NCBI GenBank assembly: GCA_028023455.1
Contig: JAQFVV010000152.1
Span: 2,980,001 to 3,044,000 of the forward strand
Length of the DNA: 64,000 nucleotides
Direction: 5' to 3'
Source of the DNA: Epiperipatus broadwayi
Taxonomy: Eukaryota; Onychophora; Udeonychophora; Euonychophora; Peripatidae
A program made the position numbers and the translations under genes. Positions 34,879 through 46,602 of the stretch are shown here, piece by piece. Below the pieces are notes generated by a model. That model was given only the letters and a program-made list of their open reading frames with translations. It had not been told where the DNA came from and searched no databases. Each line of letters opens with the position of its first letter. The stretch's first letter is position 1.

Positions 34879-35152
34879 TAATTTTGAAGCAATTGTCTGG
34901 AAGTTTGGGTTGTTTGTTGTTTCGCCACTTCAAGAGGCCCCAAAGACGCTCCACATTTTGGGTATGAGCACCTGTTGTAGGATCTACAAAGTTGTAGCGG
35001 TGATTGACAGTAAGATAATTTTGAAGCAATTTTCTGGAAGTTCGCGTTGTTTCTTGTTTCGCCACTTCAAGAGGCCCCAAAGATGCTCCACATTTTGGGT
35101 ATGAGTGTCTGTTGTAGGATCTACAAAGTTGTAGCGGTGATTGACAGTAAGA
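34879..35152. repeat. 137-bp tandem duplication inside the transposase gene
   Basis: Units 34879-35015 and 35016-35152 are head to tail and about 93-95% alike by eye. The unit covers the HLTVNHRYNFVDP to KWRN segment. Since 137 is not a multiple of three, the duplication itself breaks the frame. Confidence 0.85.
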
Positions 35153-35815
35153 TGTTTAAAACCCGCAGCTTCAAGGTTCCTACTTTTGTATCCCCTCCAG
35201 CAGTTGGAGGAGATGGTCATTCCGGGCTTAATGTTGTCTTTGAAGGCCTCCAGAAGGGTAGACGCAGAGCGGGAAGCAACGGGAGACAAAGCATTCTCCA
35301 CTCTCCCTACACATCCCACCAAATATCCATAGTTGTGGAAGTATCCTTCCCTGGTGATTTTTTCTGCGAGTGAACATCGTTTCGTCCACCTCAATGATTA
35401 AACCCGGCCCGCCTATTTGACGGCAAGGTCGGGATGAGAGACTTTCACAACACAACTCTCGTAGTCCAGTGGTCCATTCCACAATGGCACTTTTGCTAAT
35501 ACCCATCTCTGAATGTATGGCTTCCTGTGTTAGTTGATCGCGACTCCAGTAATAGATGAGATGAAGTGCTTTGCAAAAATTTATCCTGGAGCCTTCCAAC
35601 CAAGTTCTCTTTCGAATAGAACATCATACATGACATGACAAACATCGAAATTGCCATATATTTTTTGAATTATACAATTTCATTGTTTCCCCGCACTCGC
35701 AGCGCTTATCATTTAGTAAAACATTTTTATTTTGGAAAAATGATACAGCGTCAGAATCTGTGGCTGGCAAGTCGGTCAATTTATAAATAGGAATGTTTTG
35801 TTCAGCCATTTCCAC
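34984..35815 (-). pseudogene. Merlin transposase pseudogene
   Basis: Starts at ATG 35815 (MEMAEQNIPIYKLTDL). A zinc-ribbon-like CECGETMKLYNS...FRCLSC (about residues 38-61) is followed by a TGA at 35624-35626, then the same frame continues with RINFCKALHLIYYWSRDQL, a helix-turn-helix-like SEMGISKSAIVEW, and GGPGLIIEVDETMFTRRKN with the first catalytic Asp. A one-base frameshift near 35280 separates this from TISSNCWRGYKS and HLTVNHRYNFVDP, then THTQNVEHLWG. The position that is usually Asp before CWR is Asn here, so the second catalytic residue is lost. The C-terminus is disrupted by a 137-bp duplication. In intact relatives the protein excises and inserts the element. Confidence 0.85.
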
Positions 35816-36276
35816 TTGTCTCGTATATTGACTCGCGGAAAATGTGATTTTACGTGTTATGTTTTGAAAATCATGTTAGGACCTACTCTTTTCCACTGTT
35901 TTAAACATTTACATTTGTGGAGGGAAGGATTTTGACTGTCTTTAAATTATTCATAATTTACACGAAAAAAAAATAAATGAAAAAACAAATATTGTATATT
36001 TAAAAAATTAGGTACACTTAAAATATAAACAGCATACGATAGACATTATTCAATTGTTCAAAATACCCTACACTATCGTGAAACCCACTACTGTGGAATG
36101 CCATACAGCGGCATAAATAGGCAATACAATGAAAGTGTTGTATTACCTGTATAATATGGCGTAATACAACAGTGTTGTATTACTCGTAATTAACGGCCGC
36201 GGAAACGGCATTTTTATGTGTTTTTACACATAATTAGCGCCATGACGTGGCCACGCCTGGCTATCACATTACTACC

Positions 36277-39200
36277 TTTTATTTTTATAATTAAAATTTT
36301 TCATACATTCCTAACATGCTCACTTACACACACGATTCTGTTCGATTAATTCTAAGTTTTTGCTTAAGCCTTAATTTAACACAAATTTCTTTCTATAGAT
36401 ATGTTACTTCCCAAACAGATATGCTTTTCCGCCCCCGCCCCCCCTCAATTTTTTTTTTTTTTACTAATCAACGATTTTTTCGATCCTGTAAAATATTTAT
36501 CCTTTCCCTTATCTATTCTATTCATTAACAATTATCCCTTAAATATACTCAAAAAATAATTACATATTCATTTTGACTGCTTAGTTACTTAAGCTTCAAG
36601 CCGCCATATTGAATTTTTTAAAATACTGGCCTGAGACACACTTTTCACAATAACTTCAGTTTTAATTATGTTAGAGCAAAAACAATTACATTGCTAGAAA
36701 CTAGAAAAACTAAGGAAAACAATAAGCATAAAATAAATAGTGATAACTTTATAAAAAATATGGAAAAAAAAAAAGAAATTTTTACATCCGAAATATTTAT
36801 TATTTTATTGTTTGTTCATAATTTGGAAATTAACATTAATTAAAATTCAAATTACATCTTCAGTGATAATTTCTTTGTATTTCCCACAAAATTACCTTTC
36901 TAAACATGTTTTACCTGAGATAATCCATAGCTTCACAATGTCCAAAAGAAGTCGGATATGAATTCTTCATTTTTATCTTGTACCCCAAAAGTTCCAAATG
37001 TCAAAGGCATCTATAAAGAAAAAGATTCATCCTAATAAAAGATACAAAAGAAATCATCATAGCAATTGGCTTCTTGTCTATCTAAAACTAGAAATTATAG
37101 GCTACTGTCTATATCACTGATAAAATGAGTTTCATCTCTTCATTTTATATTTTTTTGTGTATATCAGTGATGTTTATATTCTTTATGGACACCAGTGATG
37201 ATTATATTCTTTATGCACACAAGTAATGTTTATATTCTTTATGCACAGAAGTGATACTATCTTGTTATATTTATTGTATCACATAGATATAATTTATTTG
37301 TGTATAGTCCATTTGTTAGTTATAGACTTGAAAACAATGTTATGAAACATATAGCAAAAACAGAGTGACTCCAAAGCATGAACAAGAATAAACAAAAACA
37401 TAAACAAGAATCAGAATTTGATTATATGCCTACGTATGCAATCTTTCTATATATATTTGATTATTAGTTTTATAACTCATTACTTGTAAACACAAACATA
37501 TTATATAAACAGAATTATAAATAATAAATTATTTTTATAAAATAAGTGGATTAGAATTTTATAAAATTATGGTATATATGAATTCTATATGAGCATAAAT
37601 AAATATATAATTTACTAACTACAAACTAAAATTAATAAGAAAGATAATTTTTTCAAAAAATTAAAAAAATTTTAATATTATTAAAAAAATTAAAAATTGT
37701 TATACTTACGAATCATTATGTTGAACCTCTATTGTAGGCCTTGTTTGTGAATAGCACTGGAGAAATCTTCATTAGCAGGCTGCAAACCATTTTTTGTCTT
37801 TTATTGCTTCATGATAATTACAAAAGTTATCAAAAAACAAAAAAAATTAAATACTCTGGTCGATTAAAACTACTGCCAAAAATCCAAATTTCAATGGATA
37901 TTTTTGAGGTAGACATTTTTGTAATGATGTGGCAGAGAGCATTTTTGGTTGATGTCATACTTATACTTTTTATGTCAGTAAAGAAAGAAAACAACACATC
38001 ATCCGACGAGCGCTCACAGCCCTCAAAGAACGTAAGCTAAGACGTTATATTTCTTTTACATTTTTATTAACGAATAAGCCACTTTCATTTCGAGCATTTA
38101 TGATTAAGGTTGCATTACGTATTAAATAATCGCTAAAGTTTATCCAAACTTTAGTGTTTACTTAAAAGTATTATTATCTAAATACTTTTATCAGGAATTT
38201 AACATATTACATGAGGAAAATTTTTTGCTAAACTACTGGTGAAAACCAACAGTTACAATATATATGGACAAAATTTTTAATATAATTCCTTAGCTTTTAG
38301 AAAGTGATTATTTACATAACATAATCAACATTCAATAGAAGCATAAATAATTATTAGTTTTTTAATAGTTATACACTAAATGTAATGAAACTCAGATATA
38401 TTTATAATTCGTTATATAGATACATGACCAACTTTACGTTTTAACTGATGACTTTTTTTTATTCCTATGTTACTTCATACTTCTAGGAACTATATTCACT
38501 TCTCATTCCTACTTTCAAATTACAGTTGCAGTTATTGGAAAAAAAGTGTTAATGTGTGTTTATTTTGGGGTTTTGCTTGACTAAAGAAAATTTATATCGA
38601 AAGCCATTAGCATACTTTCTTTAATGTCTGTAACTATATTTGAGAGTAGAAGTGAGTGGTAATTGTATTTTCTAGAAACATAATAACAAATCACTTGATT
38701 TTTTACTTTATAAAATATGATATAACAAGAGCAACTTTTTTTTTATTATCTGTAACAAGTTTGAATAATCAATGATTGGCAAAACTTAGGATTAAATTTA
38801 TTATGGAAACTGAAAACAATGACCAGTAAATAAAGATGGTTCTTTACATCATGCTATATACATACCCATATGAAAATATTTACAATTTTCTTCTCATCAT
38901 TCAGCTCAATAAAATTTTCATGACTAAAACATTGTTAAATAGAAAAAAAAATTCTAATGGCATATATATTTACAAAATATCTTTTTTATTAAAAAATGTT
39001 GTTTAGTTGTGATGGTTGCTAGATAGATTAATTGCTTTACTTCCACTTTGAATCCCAAGCCTCATTGACAAAGGTAAAAGCTGGAACCTGGTCTGGGGAT
39101 AGGGATTGAAATGGACTATCATCTAGGAATTACTTATTACCAATCTTAGATATGGCCGTAGGGTAGAGAGCTGCTTCAAACGAAGCCATCGACTCCCACT

Positions 39201-39366
39201 AGTCCAGCATAAAATTGAAACATCACTTTCATATAAAAAAACCTATGCTTCAATTTGATATTTCATATATTTGTAGATGAATCATTACATATATTATTCA
39301 CAGACACACACTTTTTTATCATTTCAATTTATAATTTATTTTTTTAAATATTCTTAACTTTTGAAG
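36277..39366. other. intronic sequence before NUF2 exon
   Basis: AT-rich, no confident gene. The segment 39000-39220 is less AT-rich, with CTTTGAATCCCAAG and GGGTAGAGAGCTGCTTC, and may be a decayed tRNA-derived repeat. Confidence 0.35.
37165..37256. repeat. 28-bp tandem repeat, about 3.3 units
   Basis: Units at 37165, 37193 and 37221 plus a partial one, consensus CAGTGATGTTTATATTCTTT then ATGCACAC. A minisatellite in the intron. Confidence 0.8.
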
Positions 39367-39429
39367 GCATCAAAACTGACTACAATTAATGGACTAAAGA
39401 TGAAACTGAAGGAAAAAGAAAACAGTTTG
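39367..39429 (+). CDS. NUF2 candidate micro-exon, 21 codons
   Basis: 63 bases in phase 0 between acceptor TTTGAAG and donor TTG|gtgagt. It encodes ASKLTTINGLKMKLKEKENSL, a coiled-coil segment. In NUF2 proteins the stretch just before the SPE motif has the form L-x-x-L-K-x-x-x-x-x-L-K-E, which fits. It would join in frame to the exon at 51290, whose first codons continue the helix. Confidence 0.55.
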
Positions 39430-39970
39430 GTGAGTTTTATACAAATATATCCTTTTTTTTCTATTTGCTGAAATCTTCCCTTTTTTCTATACAGTAATGA
39501 TATATTTCTAAAATCATATTTTGACAGTGAACGGAGACACCAGATGGCAATGCAACCAGAATCTACACTTTTCCATACTCAAATTGAAAATAGATCAGTA
39601 AAAATATTTAATTGAATTATGGGGAAAGAATGGAAAGATTTTATAATATGCAAAATTAATGGACAGAAAAATTATTTCTAAATATTATTATAAGAAATAG
39701 GAAAAATATGGGGAAAGATGTTAGATAAGTTGACTAGGCAAAAAAGAAATAATCATGGATAAAAAATATGAATAAAAAAAATAGTTTTGAATTACATAAG
39801 AATAAATAATGTATGAAATATGAAAGGATGTCTAGAAATACTAGGGAAAGATTATTTTTGGTTCAAAAAGAAGAGCTTTGGATACTAAGAGAAGGAGACA
39901 AAAATGGGATAAGATTTTGGCCTCTAAAGAAGGAAGATGAAATTTTTTTTTTTCTCAGTGATGAGATGTT
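39430..39970. other. intron start, AT-rich
   Basis: Nothing recognised. It may include the 3' remains of the LINE whose ORF1 follows on the - strand, but I see no endonuclease or RT motif. Confidence 0.35.
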
Positions 39971-40142
39971 TATTCATCAAAAAAAAACCAGATACAATGA
40001 AACAAATGAAATTTCAGGAACAAAATGGTAAGAGGGGAAGGATACATGTATAAAGGGAATGGGAAATGGACAGGGGGAAATGGTGTGTAGTTCAGGCTGG
40101 TTAGAAAAGGACATCTTAGAAAAAGGTAGGAATACGGAAATT

Positions 40143-42135
40143 TTATGGTGAGCGAGGATGAGCTGGGTTGGGAGAGATATGAGGAGTACAGTTCTCGCTT
40201 CTCCAGCCAGAATTGCACAATGATTCATTCTTGATGTTACTTGATGAACCACTGTCCGAGAAAAATTCAGCAGAGGAAGGTGAGAGAGTGCGAAGGGAGG
40301 AGGATGACGAGGCCCGGGTTGAAGCCAGAGAATTTTTCACTGAAAGAATTCTTTTTTTCCTTGTGTGTTCTGAATGTCTGAGACTTGCCCTTGGTTCAGG
40401 AAAAGGATCCATTATGATTTTATCAGGAAGATCAAGGATGGAAATCTGCCTGTCAGAGTTGGTGTCACTATCTGATGGGTTAGGGCATGCACGCTTCTGA
40501 TGTTTCTTGTTAGTGGCGGAAGGGCCAGAGTTGGTAGACTCAGACAGGATGATTTCTGAGTTTGAATAAGTGTTCATATCCAGGAAAGAGGGTCCTGTGA
40601 GCAAGCTGTAACTGAAAGTGGTGGGCTGCGAGTGAGACCAAAATTATGTGGCCTAGAGGAAGCTGGAATCTTACTGAAAGATGAGAGGGTGGCCGAATGC
40701 TGAAAGATTGAATTGAAGTGAGGTGGAGGTGAGAGGTTAGCTGAAGGAGGATGTTCATATTTATTGGGGCTGTGCAGAGCACAGATGTGGTTTAGGCCTT
40801 TTTCTTTCTGGCAAGAGTTGCATTTATTTTTTTGAGGGCAGTCCCGATTATGGTGATTGTGGTCTTTGCAGGTGAAACATTTTGGCCTCATCCCCTTAAT
40901 TGAAATGACCAAAGGTGCTAGTTCAGCTGCTATTGTTGTGGGAATGCTTTCAGGAGAAAGACCTTTTTTAAGGATGAATTGAAATAAGGCTGTGTTGGTG
41001 AAGGTAAGACCATTGGTGAGAGGATCCCTAAGGTACTCAAATGAGGTAACCTGTCCGAATGCCTCGAGATATTTCTGTAGGTGCTGCCTCTGCATACTTA
41101 TGTGGCAGTTTTTGATAAACCCTTAAGTATGGATGGTCTATTGGTGTCTATTGGAACCATGAACATATTGTTTAAAAATTTGAATCTGTTTTTGAAGGCT
41201 TGTCTTTGTATTGTGTTGTGAAACTCTAATGCCATGTATCGGTCATTAGGAAGGGTGAGGATTTTATGTAGATAATCAGTTAGCTTGTGGAGTTTGATAA
41301 GGTCATAGAGCTGCTGTGTTGGAAATTTATGGAGTCCACAATGTAGATCTGTAACCGCCAGAATGACAGAGCTGTCACTCTGGTAGCAACGAAGTGACTT
41401 GAGGAGGGGCGGTGGAACTGTTTGGTTAAATTGTTCCGAGATCACTGTGTGATTCTCTGGTGTGAGTTGTTTAGTAGGAATGAAGGTTTCAGAGGTGGCT
41501 GAATCATGATTGTTTGGATTGTCCTCATCAAGGCCTCACAGATTTTGAAGGAGCTCCACTTGGGGGGTTTGTATAGTGGTCCTATTAGGACTTCTTGGTA
41601 AGATGCTGGATGCAGCCTGAGCATAGGAGTTAGCAAAGACTTGCTGTGGTGATGGTTTTTTAATAAGGGATTGCTCTATAATGTGACTGATAATAGTGGG
41701 AGTAGTATTGGCAGACTCGGTTGCACTTGTAGATTGAGATGGGGAATTATGAGTAGCATCATCTTTGGAGTAGTTATTATGTATTAAATTTTTAGAGAAA
41801 TCAGAGTTGGCTGAGGTTTCTGTATTAAACTTAGGTGTAGCAGGCTGTTTTTTGCCCTTTATAGTGGAGGAGTTTTTAATGTTCCCAGTTTTGCTTGGAG
41901 CAACCTTTTGATTGGTGAGATTACTTTTTTGGAATTGCTTCTTGCCTTTGATGGGGCAAGCCTCACCCTGTAGGGGAGGAAAATCCTGAGGGTCTGGGGA
42001 TGGAGATCGTGAAATAGATTCTGTGCTGAAAGTTTCTTTGGAGTTTAATTTAGTTAACATTTTTGGAAGTTTTGAAGATTTTTGTTCTTGTGAATTATGT
42101 TTTTGCACATTTTTGCCGCTAGGGGCGGTGGCCAT
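40143..42135 (-). pseudogene. LINE ORF1 (RNA-binding protein), frameshifted
   Basis: Reads on the - strand from ATG 42135 (MATAPSGKNVQKHN). Successive open segments are 41536-42135 (Ser/Lys/Pro-rich N-terminus with SPSPDPQDFPPLQ), 41442-41636, 41098-41445 (an RRM-like fold region: DRYMALEFHNTIQRQAFKNR), 40574-41095 (CFTCKDHNHHNRDC, a CCHC zinc knuckle, then CNSCQKEKGLNHIC) and 40143-40604 (Ser-rich tail). Neighbouring segments are in different frames, so at least four indels have broken it. Such proteins coat LINE RNA and help priming. The order basic N-terminus, RRM-like domain, zinc knuckles is that of LINE ORF1/Gag-like proteins. No ORF2 follows in the window. Confidence 0.65.
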
Positions 42136-43949
42136 CTTTAAACTGATTGGAAGAGTTACAGATTATATAAAGAAAAAAAATTGAAGTGAAATCTAAAGAA
42201 TTTGATTTTAAAAAAATGAAGTAATTTCACACTGGAGAGATTGCTAATGTTAATTATAGTTGGTTAATACAAAAATTGATTAGAAATTAAGGCAGTTTGC
42301 TACCCCAGAGGGGGGGGGGTGAGAAAAGAAGATCGTTTTTAATGACCTAAATAATTGGAACAATACATAAAAAAGATTGGTAAAAAAAAGTTTTGAGTGA
42401 TAAGAGAACTGGAGAGGAAAACCCTCTATGGTACATAGAACAGTGAACCTGCCCATCAAACAGGGGGGAAGAATATGGTAATCTATTGTAGATAATCAGA
42501 TAGTAGATGCAGTGAAATAATGATGAAATACACTAAAAACTGATAATTGTGAATGAAAAGGCACACAAACAGCAAATAATGTTCTTTAAAGGGACAAATA
42601 CACATAGGGAATACCTTTGATAACGGAACCTGGCTTTTTAAAGTCTTTTCAAGAGAGCTGTGAAGCAAGTGATCTTCTTTCTAGAAGCAGCTCCACCTAC
42701 TAATAAAATATTGCAAAAAGATCAAATAATATAAATTGTACAAAGAGTGAAATATAAATATGAAGTGAGGGAAAAATGTAAAGATTTAACAATTTTTTTT
42801 TTGTTTATGCCTTTATAACAAAAAATGGACATTATAATAGAATATTGAAACTCGAATAATAGTTTTTATTAAAATGGATGATGTCTGGAAGGAAGTAATA
42901 GAAAGAAAGAATTAATTGGGTTTACTATGGTCAGGGAGATTAATTTCTGGCTGTTTAGTCTTCATTTGTTGTTGAACAAAGATATTTGTTGTAACAATAT
43001 ATCCTTTTGAGAATGCCAGTAATTACATTTTTGGTGGCAGAATTTAGGATACATATATCATTTGATCTATCTATCTTATGTTTAATCTGCATTTGACTTC
43101 AGTAATCATTTTAATTTCAGGGTAAATTGATAACAGTACCAAAGAAGTGCAAATCTCTGTCTGGCTTTCTATTTTATAATCATATAGCAATGAGTAGATG
43201 TTAAACATAGCTTAGATTTTGAATCAAATTATTCTGTTAGATTATTATATAAATCTGCAATTATATATTTTAGTAGGCTTGTAACTAATTGTACTGGCAA
43301 ATGATTCCTTTTACTTTACATTTAATTTGTCATCACATCAGAACTATGTATAAGTAACAGTTTTTCTATGATTATTGGTATTAAATATAAGCTATCATAC
43401 TTTGTCTTTTAAGAAATCTTTACTATAAAGTATTTAATAATAAAAATGCATATTAAAAAGATTTCATTTTGGAATTGTAAACATAAGAATAAACATTGTT
43501 TTTTTTTAATGCTGCCAGGATTTAGATCACAAAAAATTTATACTAATATTTAAAAGTGATTATAAATAAAAATTAAATATTCAAATTTGTTCACTTTTCA
43601 AAACTAAATAAATTATTAATTCAGCTAACAAACAATAAAAATTAGAATGATTTTACAGAAATTATACATAATCTTGAGTTAATATCTAATAAATAAAATA
43701 ATATTAAAAAAAATTTTTTTTAAAGTAGCAATCCGTTTCATGAAACCATTTGAGACTTTATTTTTATGGTTTATTTGAGACTCAAATGTTTTTTTACGAA
43801 ATGTATTATTATTACATAAAAGCATTATTTTAAAAAAATCTTTTTTTTTTAATATTTTAGTTTTTATTTTTAGCTATAAATAAAACATAATTTTACTTTA
43901 AATAAAATAATTTTCTTCGTGGTCTTTTTTATTGTTTTTTGTTCTTTCC
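42136..43949. other. probable LINE 5' UTR then intronic sequence
   Basis: 42136-42700 is less AT-rich than the rest and lies just upstream of the ORF1 start on the - strand, so it is probably that element's 5' UTR, with a G run at 42309-42320. The remainder is AT-rich with no gene. Confidence 0.35.
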
Positions 43950-44011
43950 ACAAGAGAGCGCCTGCAAAATAATTTATAAAAGAGTAATAAGAAAAGAAGA
44001 AATTGTTAAAA

Positions 44012-44735
44012 TTGGATATTTAAATATGCAAGGTGGTAGGAGACCAGAAAAGTGGCTGCAAATAAACAAAATAGTTAAAAAATGAAGAGCAGTAATGGAA
44101 ACACATCTAAGAGAAGAAGAACCTACACTGGAAGACTTGGTATGGCAGGGTATAAATAGAAAAGAAAAAGAACAAAGGGGTGATGGTATAGGAGTTATGT
44201 AAAAAAAAAAAAATTAAATACTGTTAAGTGTCAAGGACATGTATGGTTTGAGATAGGGTTAGGAAGACAAGAATGGATGGTGACTATAATGTATATGGCC
44301 ACAGTAGATAGTCAAATTATAATGGAGTGGAACAGTAGCATTTATGAATGCCTAGTTAAGGATATACAGAGTTTCAAAAAAGAAAGAAAATGTTTATAGG
44401 GGATATGAATGGGCATATTGAAGGAATTGATGATCTGGATAACAAGAATGGACATCTTTTGAAAAAAATTTGTCAGAGTGAATTTGAGCATTGGAAATTT
44501 ACCAAATATTTATGAGGGACAATACACATGGTGTACAAATAATATATTTCACACAGTATATCATGTATTAATAAAGAAAGAGAGAATCAATAAATTACAG
44601 AAAATTACAATTTTTGATAATGAGGAGAGAGTATGTAATAGTGATCATAATTTCTTTATAATAGAAATGATTAGTAATGTAATGGAAAATAGTAATAAAA
44701 GTAGAAATGTAGTGAAAGAAGTGGATGGAGAATAA
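44012..44735 (+). pseudogene. LINE endonuclease region, decayed
   Basis: Segments of an APE-type endonuclease in shifting frames: GYLNMQGGRRPEKW, a METHLREEE block, FIGDMNGHI, and TWCTNN...ERVCNSDHNFFIIEM, the last with the SDH catalytic signature. Stops occur throughout. Confidence 0.6.
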
Positions 44736-45894
44736 ATGATAAGAATAAATTAGAAGAATATAAAATATAAGTATAAGAAATCATCGGGAAGAATTTGTTG
44801 GGAATGAATATAAGAACTGGTGTGGTGGAGTAGAAAAACTGGCAAATAGGGTTTTAGGTGAGGATATTCAGAAGAATAAAATAATAGAAAAGTAGAGAAT
44901 TAATAAAAGTGTAAAAGAGAGGGAAAAAGCATGCAGAGAATATAAATGTGCTATTAAAAACAAAGAAAGTGAAAAAGATTCTTAATATTAAATGGGAAAA
45001 ATATTTTTAAAAAAAGATATTGATTAAAATAGATAATTATAGAGAATGAAATTAAATAGTAAATTATTGGAGGATATTAATAAAAGTGTAAGAGATGGGA
45101 GAAAAAAATTTTGGAAATTATTAAAAGAAGGAATGTAGGGAAAAGAGAAATAGTATTACTAGATGATGAGGAAAAAAAGTGTAGCTCTAGAGAAGAATAA
45201 GAGACAATCTTTAATAAGTATTTAATGGATATAGAAAAGATGTTTGATATGAAGGACAGCATGATAACAAACATAAAAGCATATAGTAATGGAAATATTA
45301 GATTTACAGAAAATGAATTGAATGAGGTAGGGAAGAAATTGAAAAGTGGATAGGCCAGAGATTTAGATACATAGTCAGCAGAGATCGTGATGAATTTATG
45401 AAATAGGACAAAATTAAATCTAATATGTTTTAATAAGATGGCACAGAAGAGAGAATTTCTAGTTAGCTGGAATAATACAAGAATAAGGCTACTATTTAAA
45501 GGAAAGGGTAAGGATCATAGAAAGTTAAGCAATTATAGATAGATAGCAGTAATATCAGTGTTATATAAAGTTTTTGCATATATAGTAGCTGGAAGGGTTG
45601 CAAAATGAGTGGAAGAAAATAATGTAGTAGGAGAAATACAAGGAGGTTTTCAATCAGATAGATATATAGGAGATAGTTTATTTGTAGTTACATAACTTAT
45701 AGATGTGAATAGAAATACAGGTAGACAATTATCTGTGGTCTTTATAGATATAGAGAAAATAGAAGTAAGTTTAGTAAATTTGGAAATGAATGGAACTTTA
45801 GTGGATATTATTAAGAGATTGTATGAAAACGATTACTATACATATCAATTAGGAATTATAGAATCAGTTAGAGTTAAATGTGGTACTAAGGCAA

Positions 45895-46602
45895 TGTAGT
45901 ATTTATAAAAATGGTAGACATTTTTGTGCACTCCAGAAAAACTAGAATTTATTCATAAGGCTGTTTTTAGATCGCGCTCTGATAGCTGAGGAATTTAATT
46001 AGTGCATTGACGTGATGGTGATCGACAATTCCTAGAAATATTTGCTGATTACAAATATTTCTAGATAAGAGGCGTTACTCTATTGGTCAGTGCATTGATT
46101 GATTGTTGCAGTTGTCAGAGAGCGATAGGAACACTGGGTAATAACTAGACAGTGTAATATAGAGAGCAGTCACGCAATTGAGTAAGCAGTTTTTAAGTAG
46201 AGATATCTCGCATTAGTGCTGGCGGTTAATGATCAGCGCCCAGTGGAAATGTAGTTCACGGGTGTAGCTGAAAGAGACCGCAGCGGAGATATTGAGACAA
46301 TTCATTGGAGAGTTTCGTTGCAGACCAATGCGTTGGAGAGCTTAGTTGCAGACCAATTCGTTTGGAGAGCATTCGTGGCAGACTAATTCATGGAGAGCAT
46401 TTGATGCAGACCAATTCAGCGGAGAGATTGCAGACCATTTCGTTTGGAGAGCATCCGCTTGCAGACCATTCATTGGAGAGCAGTCGGTGCAGACCATTCG
46501 TTGGAGAGCATACGCAGTTGAACATTAGCGAACATTATTTGCTGACCGCACAGTATGACTTGCAGTTATAACCTTGGCACAGTCGTAAGTGTGGATTTAA
46601 CA
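45895..46602. mobile_element. solo LTR inside the LINE RT
   Basis: 708 bp, starting TGTAGTATTTAT and ending GTGGATTTAACA (TG...CA), flanked by a perfect 5-bp TSD GGCAA at 45890-45894 and 46603-46607. Removing it and one TSD rejoins the RT sequence between VKCGT and QGC. It has no coding interior, so it is what remains after recombination between two LTRs. Its 3' half holds a tandem array. Confidence 0.85.
46300..46520. repeat. about 30-bp imperfect tandem repeats in the solo LTR
   Basis: About eight units built on GGAGAGC(N)nTGCAGACCA(N)TTCGTT, spaced 24-31 bases apart (GCAGAC at about 46320, 46351, 46378, 46407, 46431, 46462 and 46490). Unit length varies by a few bases. Confidence 0.85.

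Larger units (their letters stand above)
33965..36276 (-). mobile_element. Merlin DNA transposon with broken transposase
   Basis: 2.3-kb element. The left terminus GGTTGTAATGTGATAGC followed by TGGGCATGGCC and GGCGCTAATTATGTGTAAAA is inverted at the right end (...TTTTACACATAATTAGCGCC, CTATCACATTACTACC). Flanking eight bases are T-rich on both sides (TTTTTTTT and TTTTATTT), so the TSD is only approximate. It encodes, on the - strand, a transposase of the IS1016/IS1595-related Merlin type, interrupted by a stop, a frameshift and a tandem duplication. It is not functional, but it identifies the family that could mobilise the non-coding copy at 29403-31102. Confidence 0.85.

Noticed and set aside
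34716-35373. Several overlapping + and - strand ORFs in the Merlin element
   Set aside because: They are shadows and duplicated pieces of the transposase C-terminus.
39010-39220. GC-shifted segment with TTGAATCCC motif
   Set aside because: Possibly a decayed SINE but no full tRNA shape or second copy in the window.
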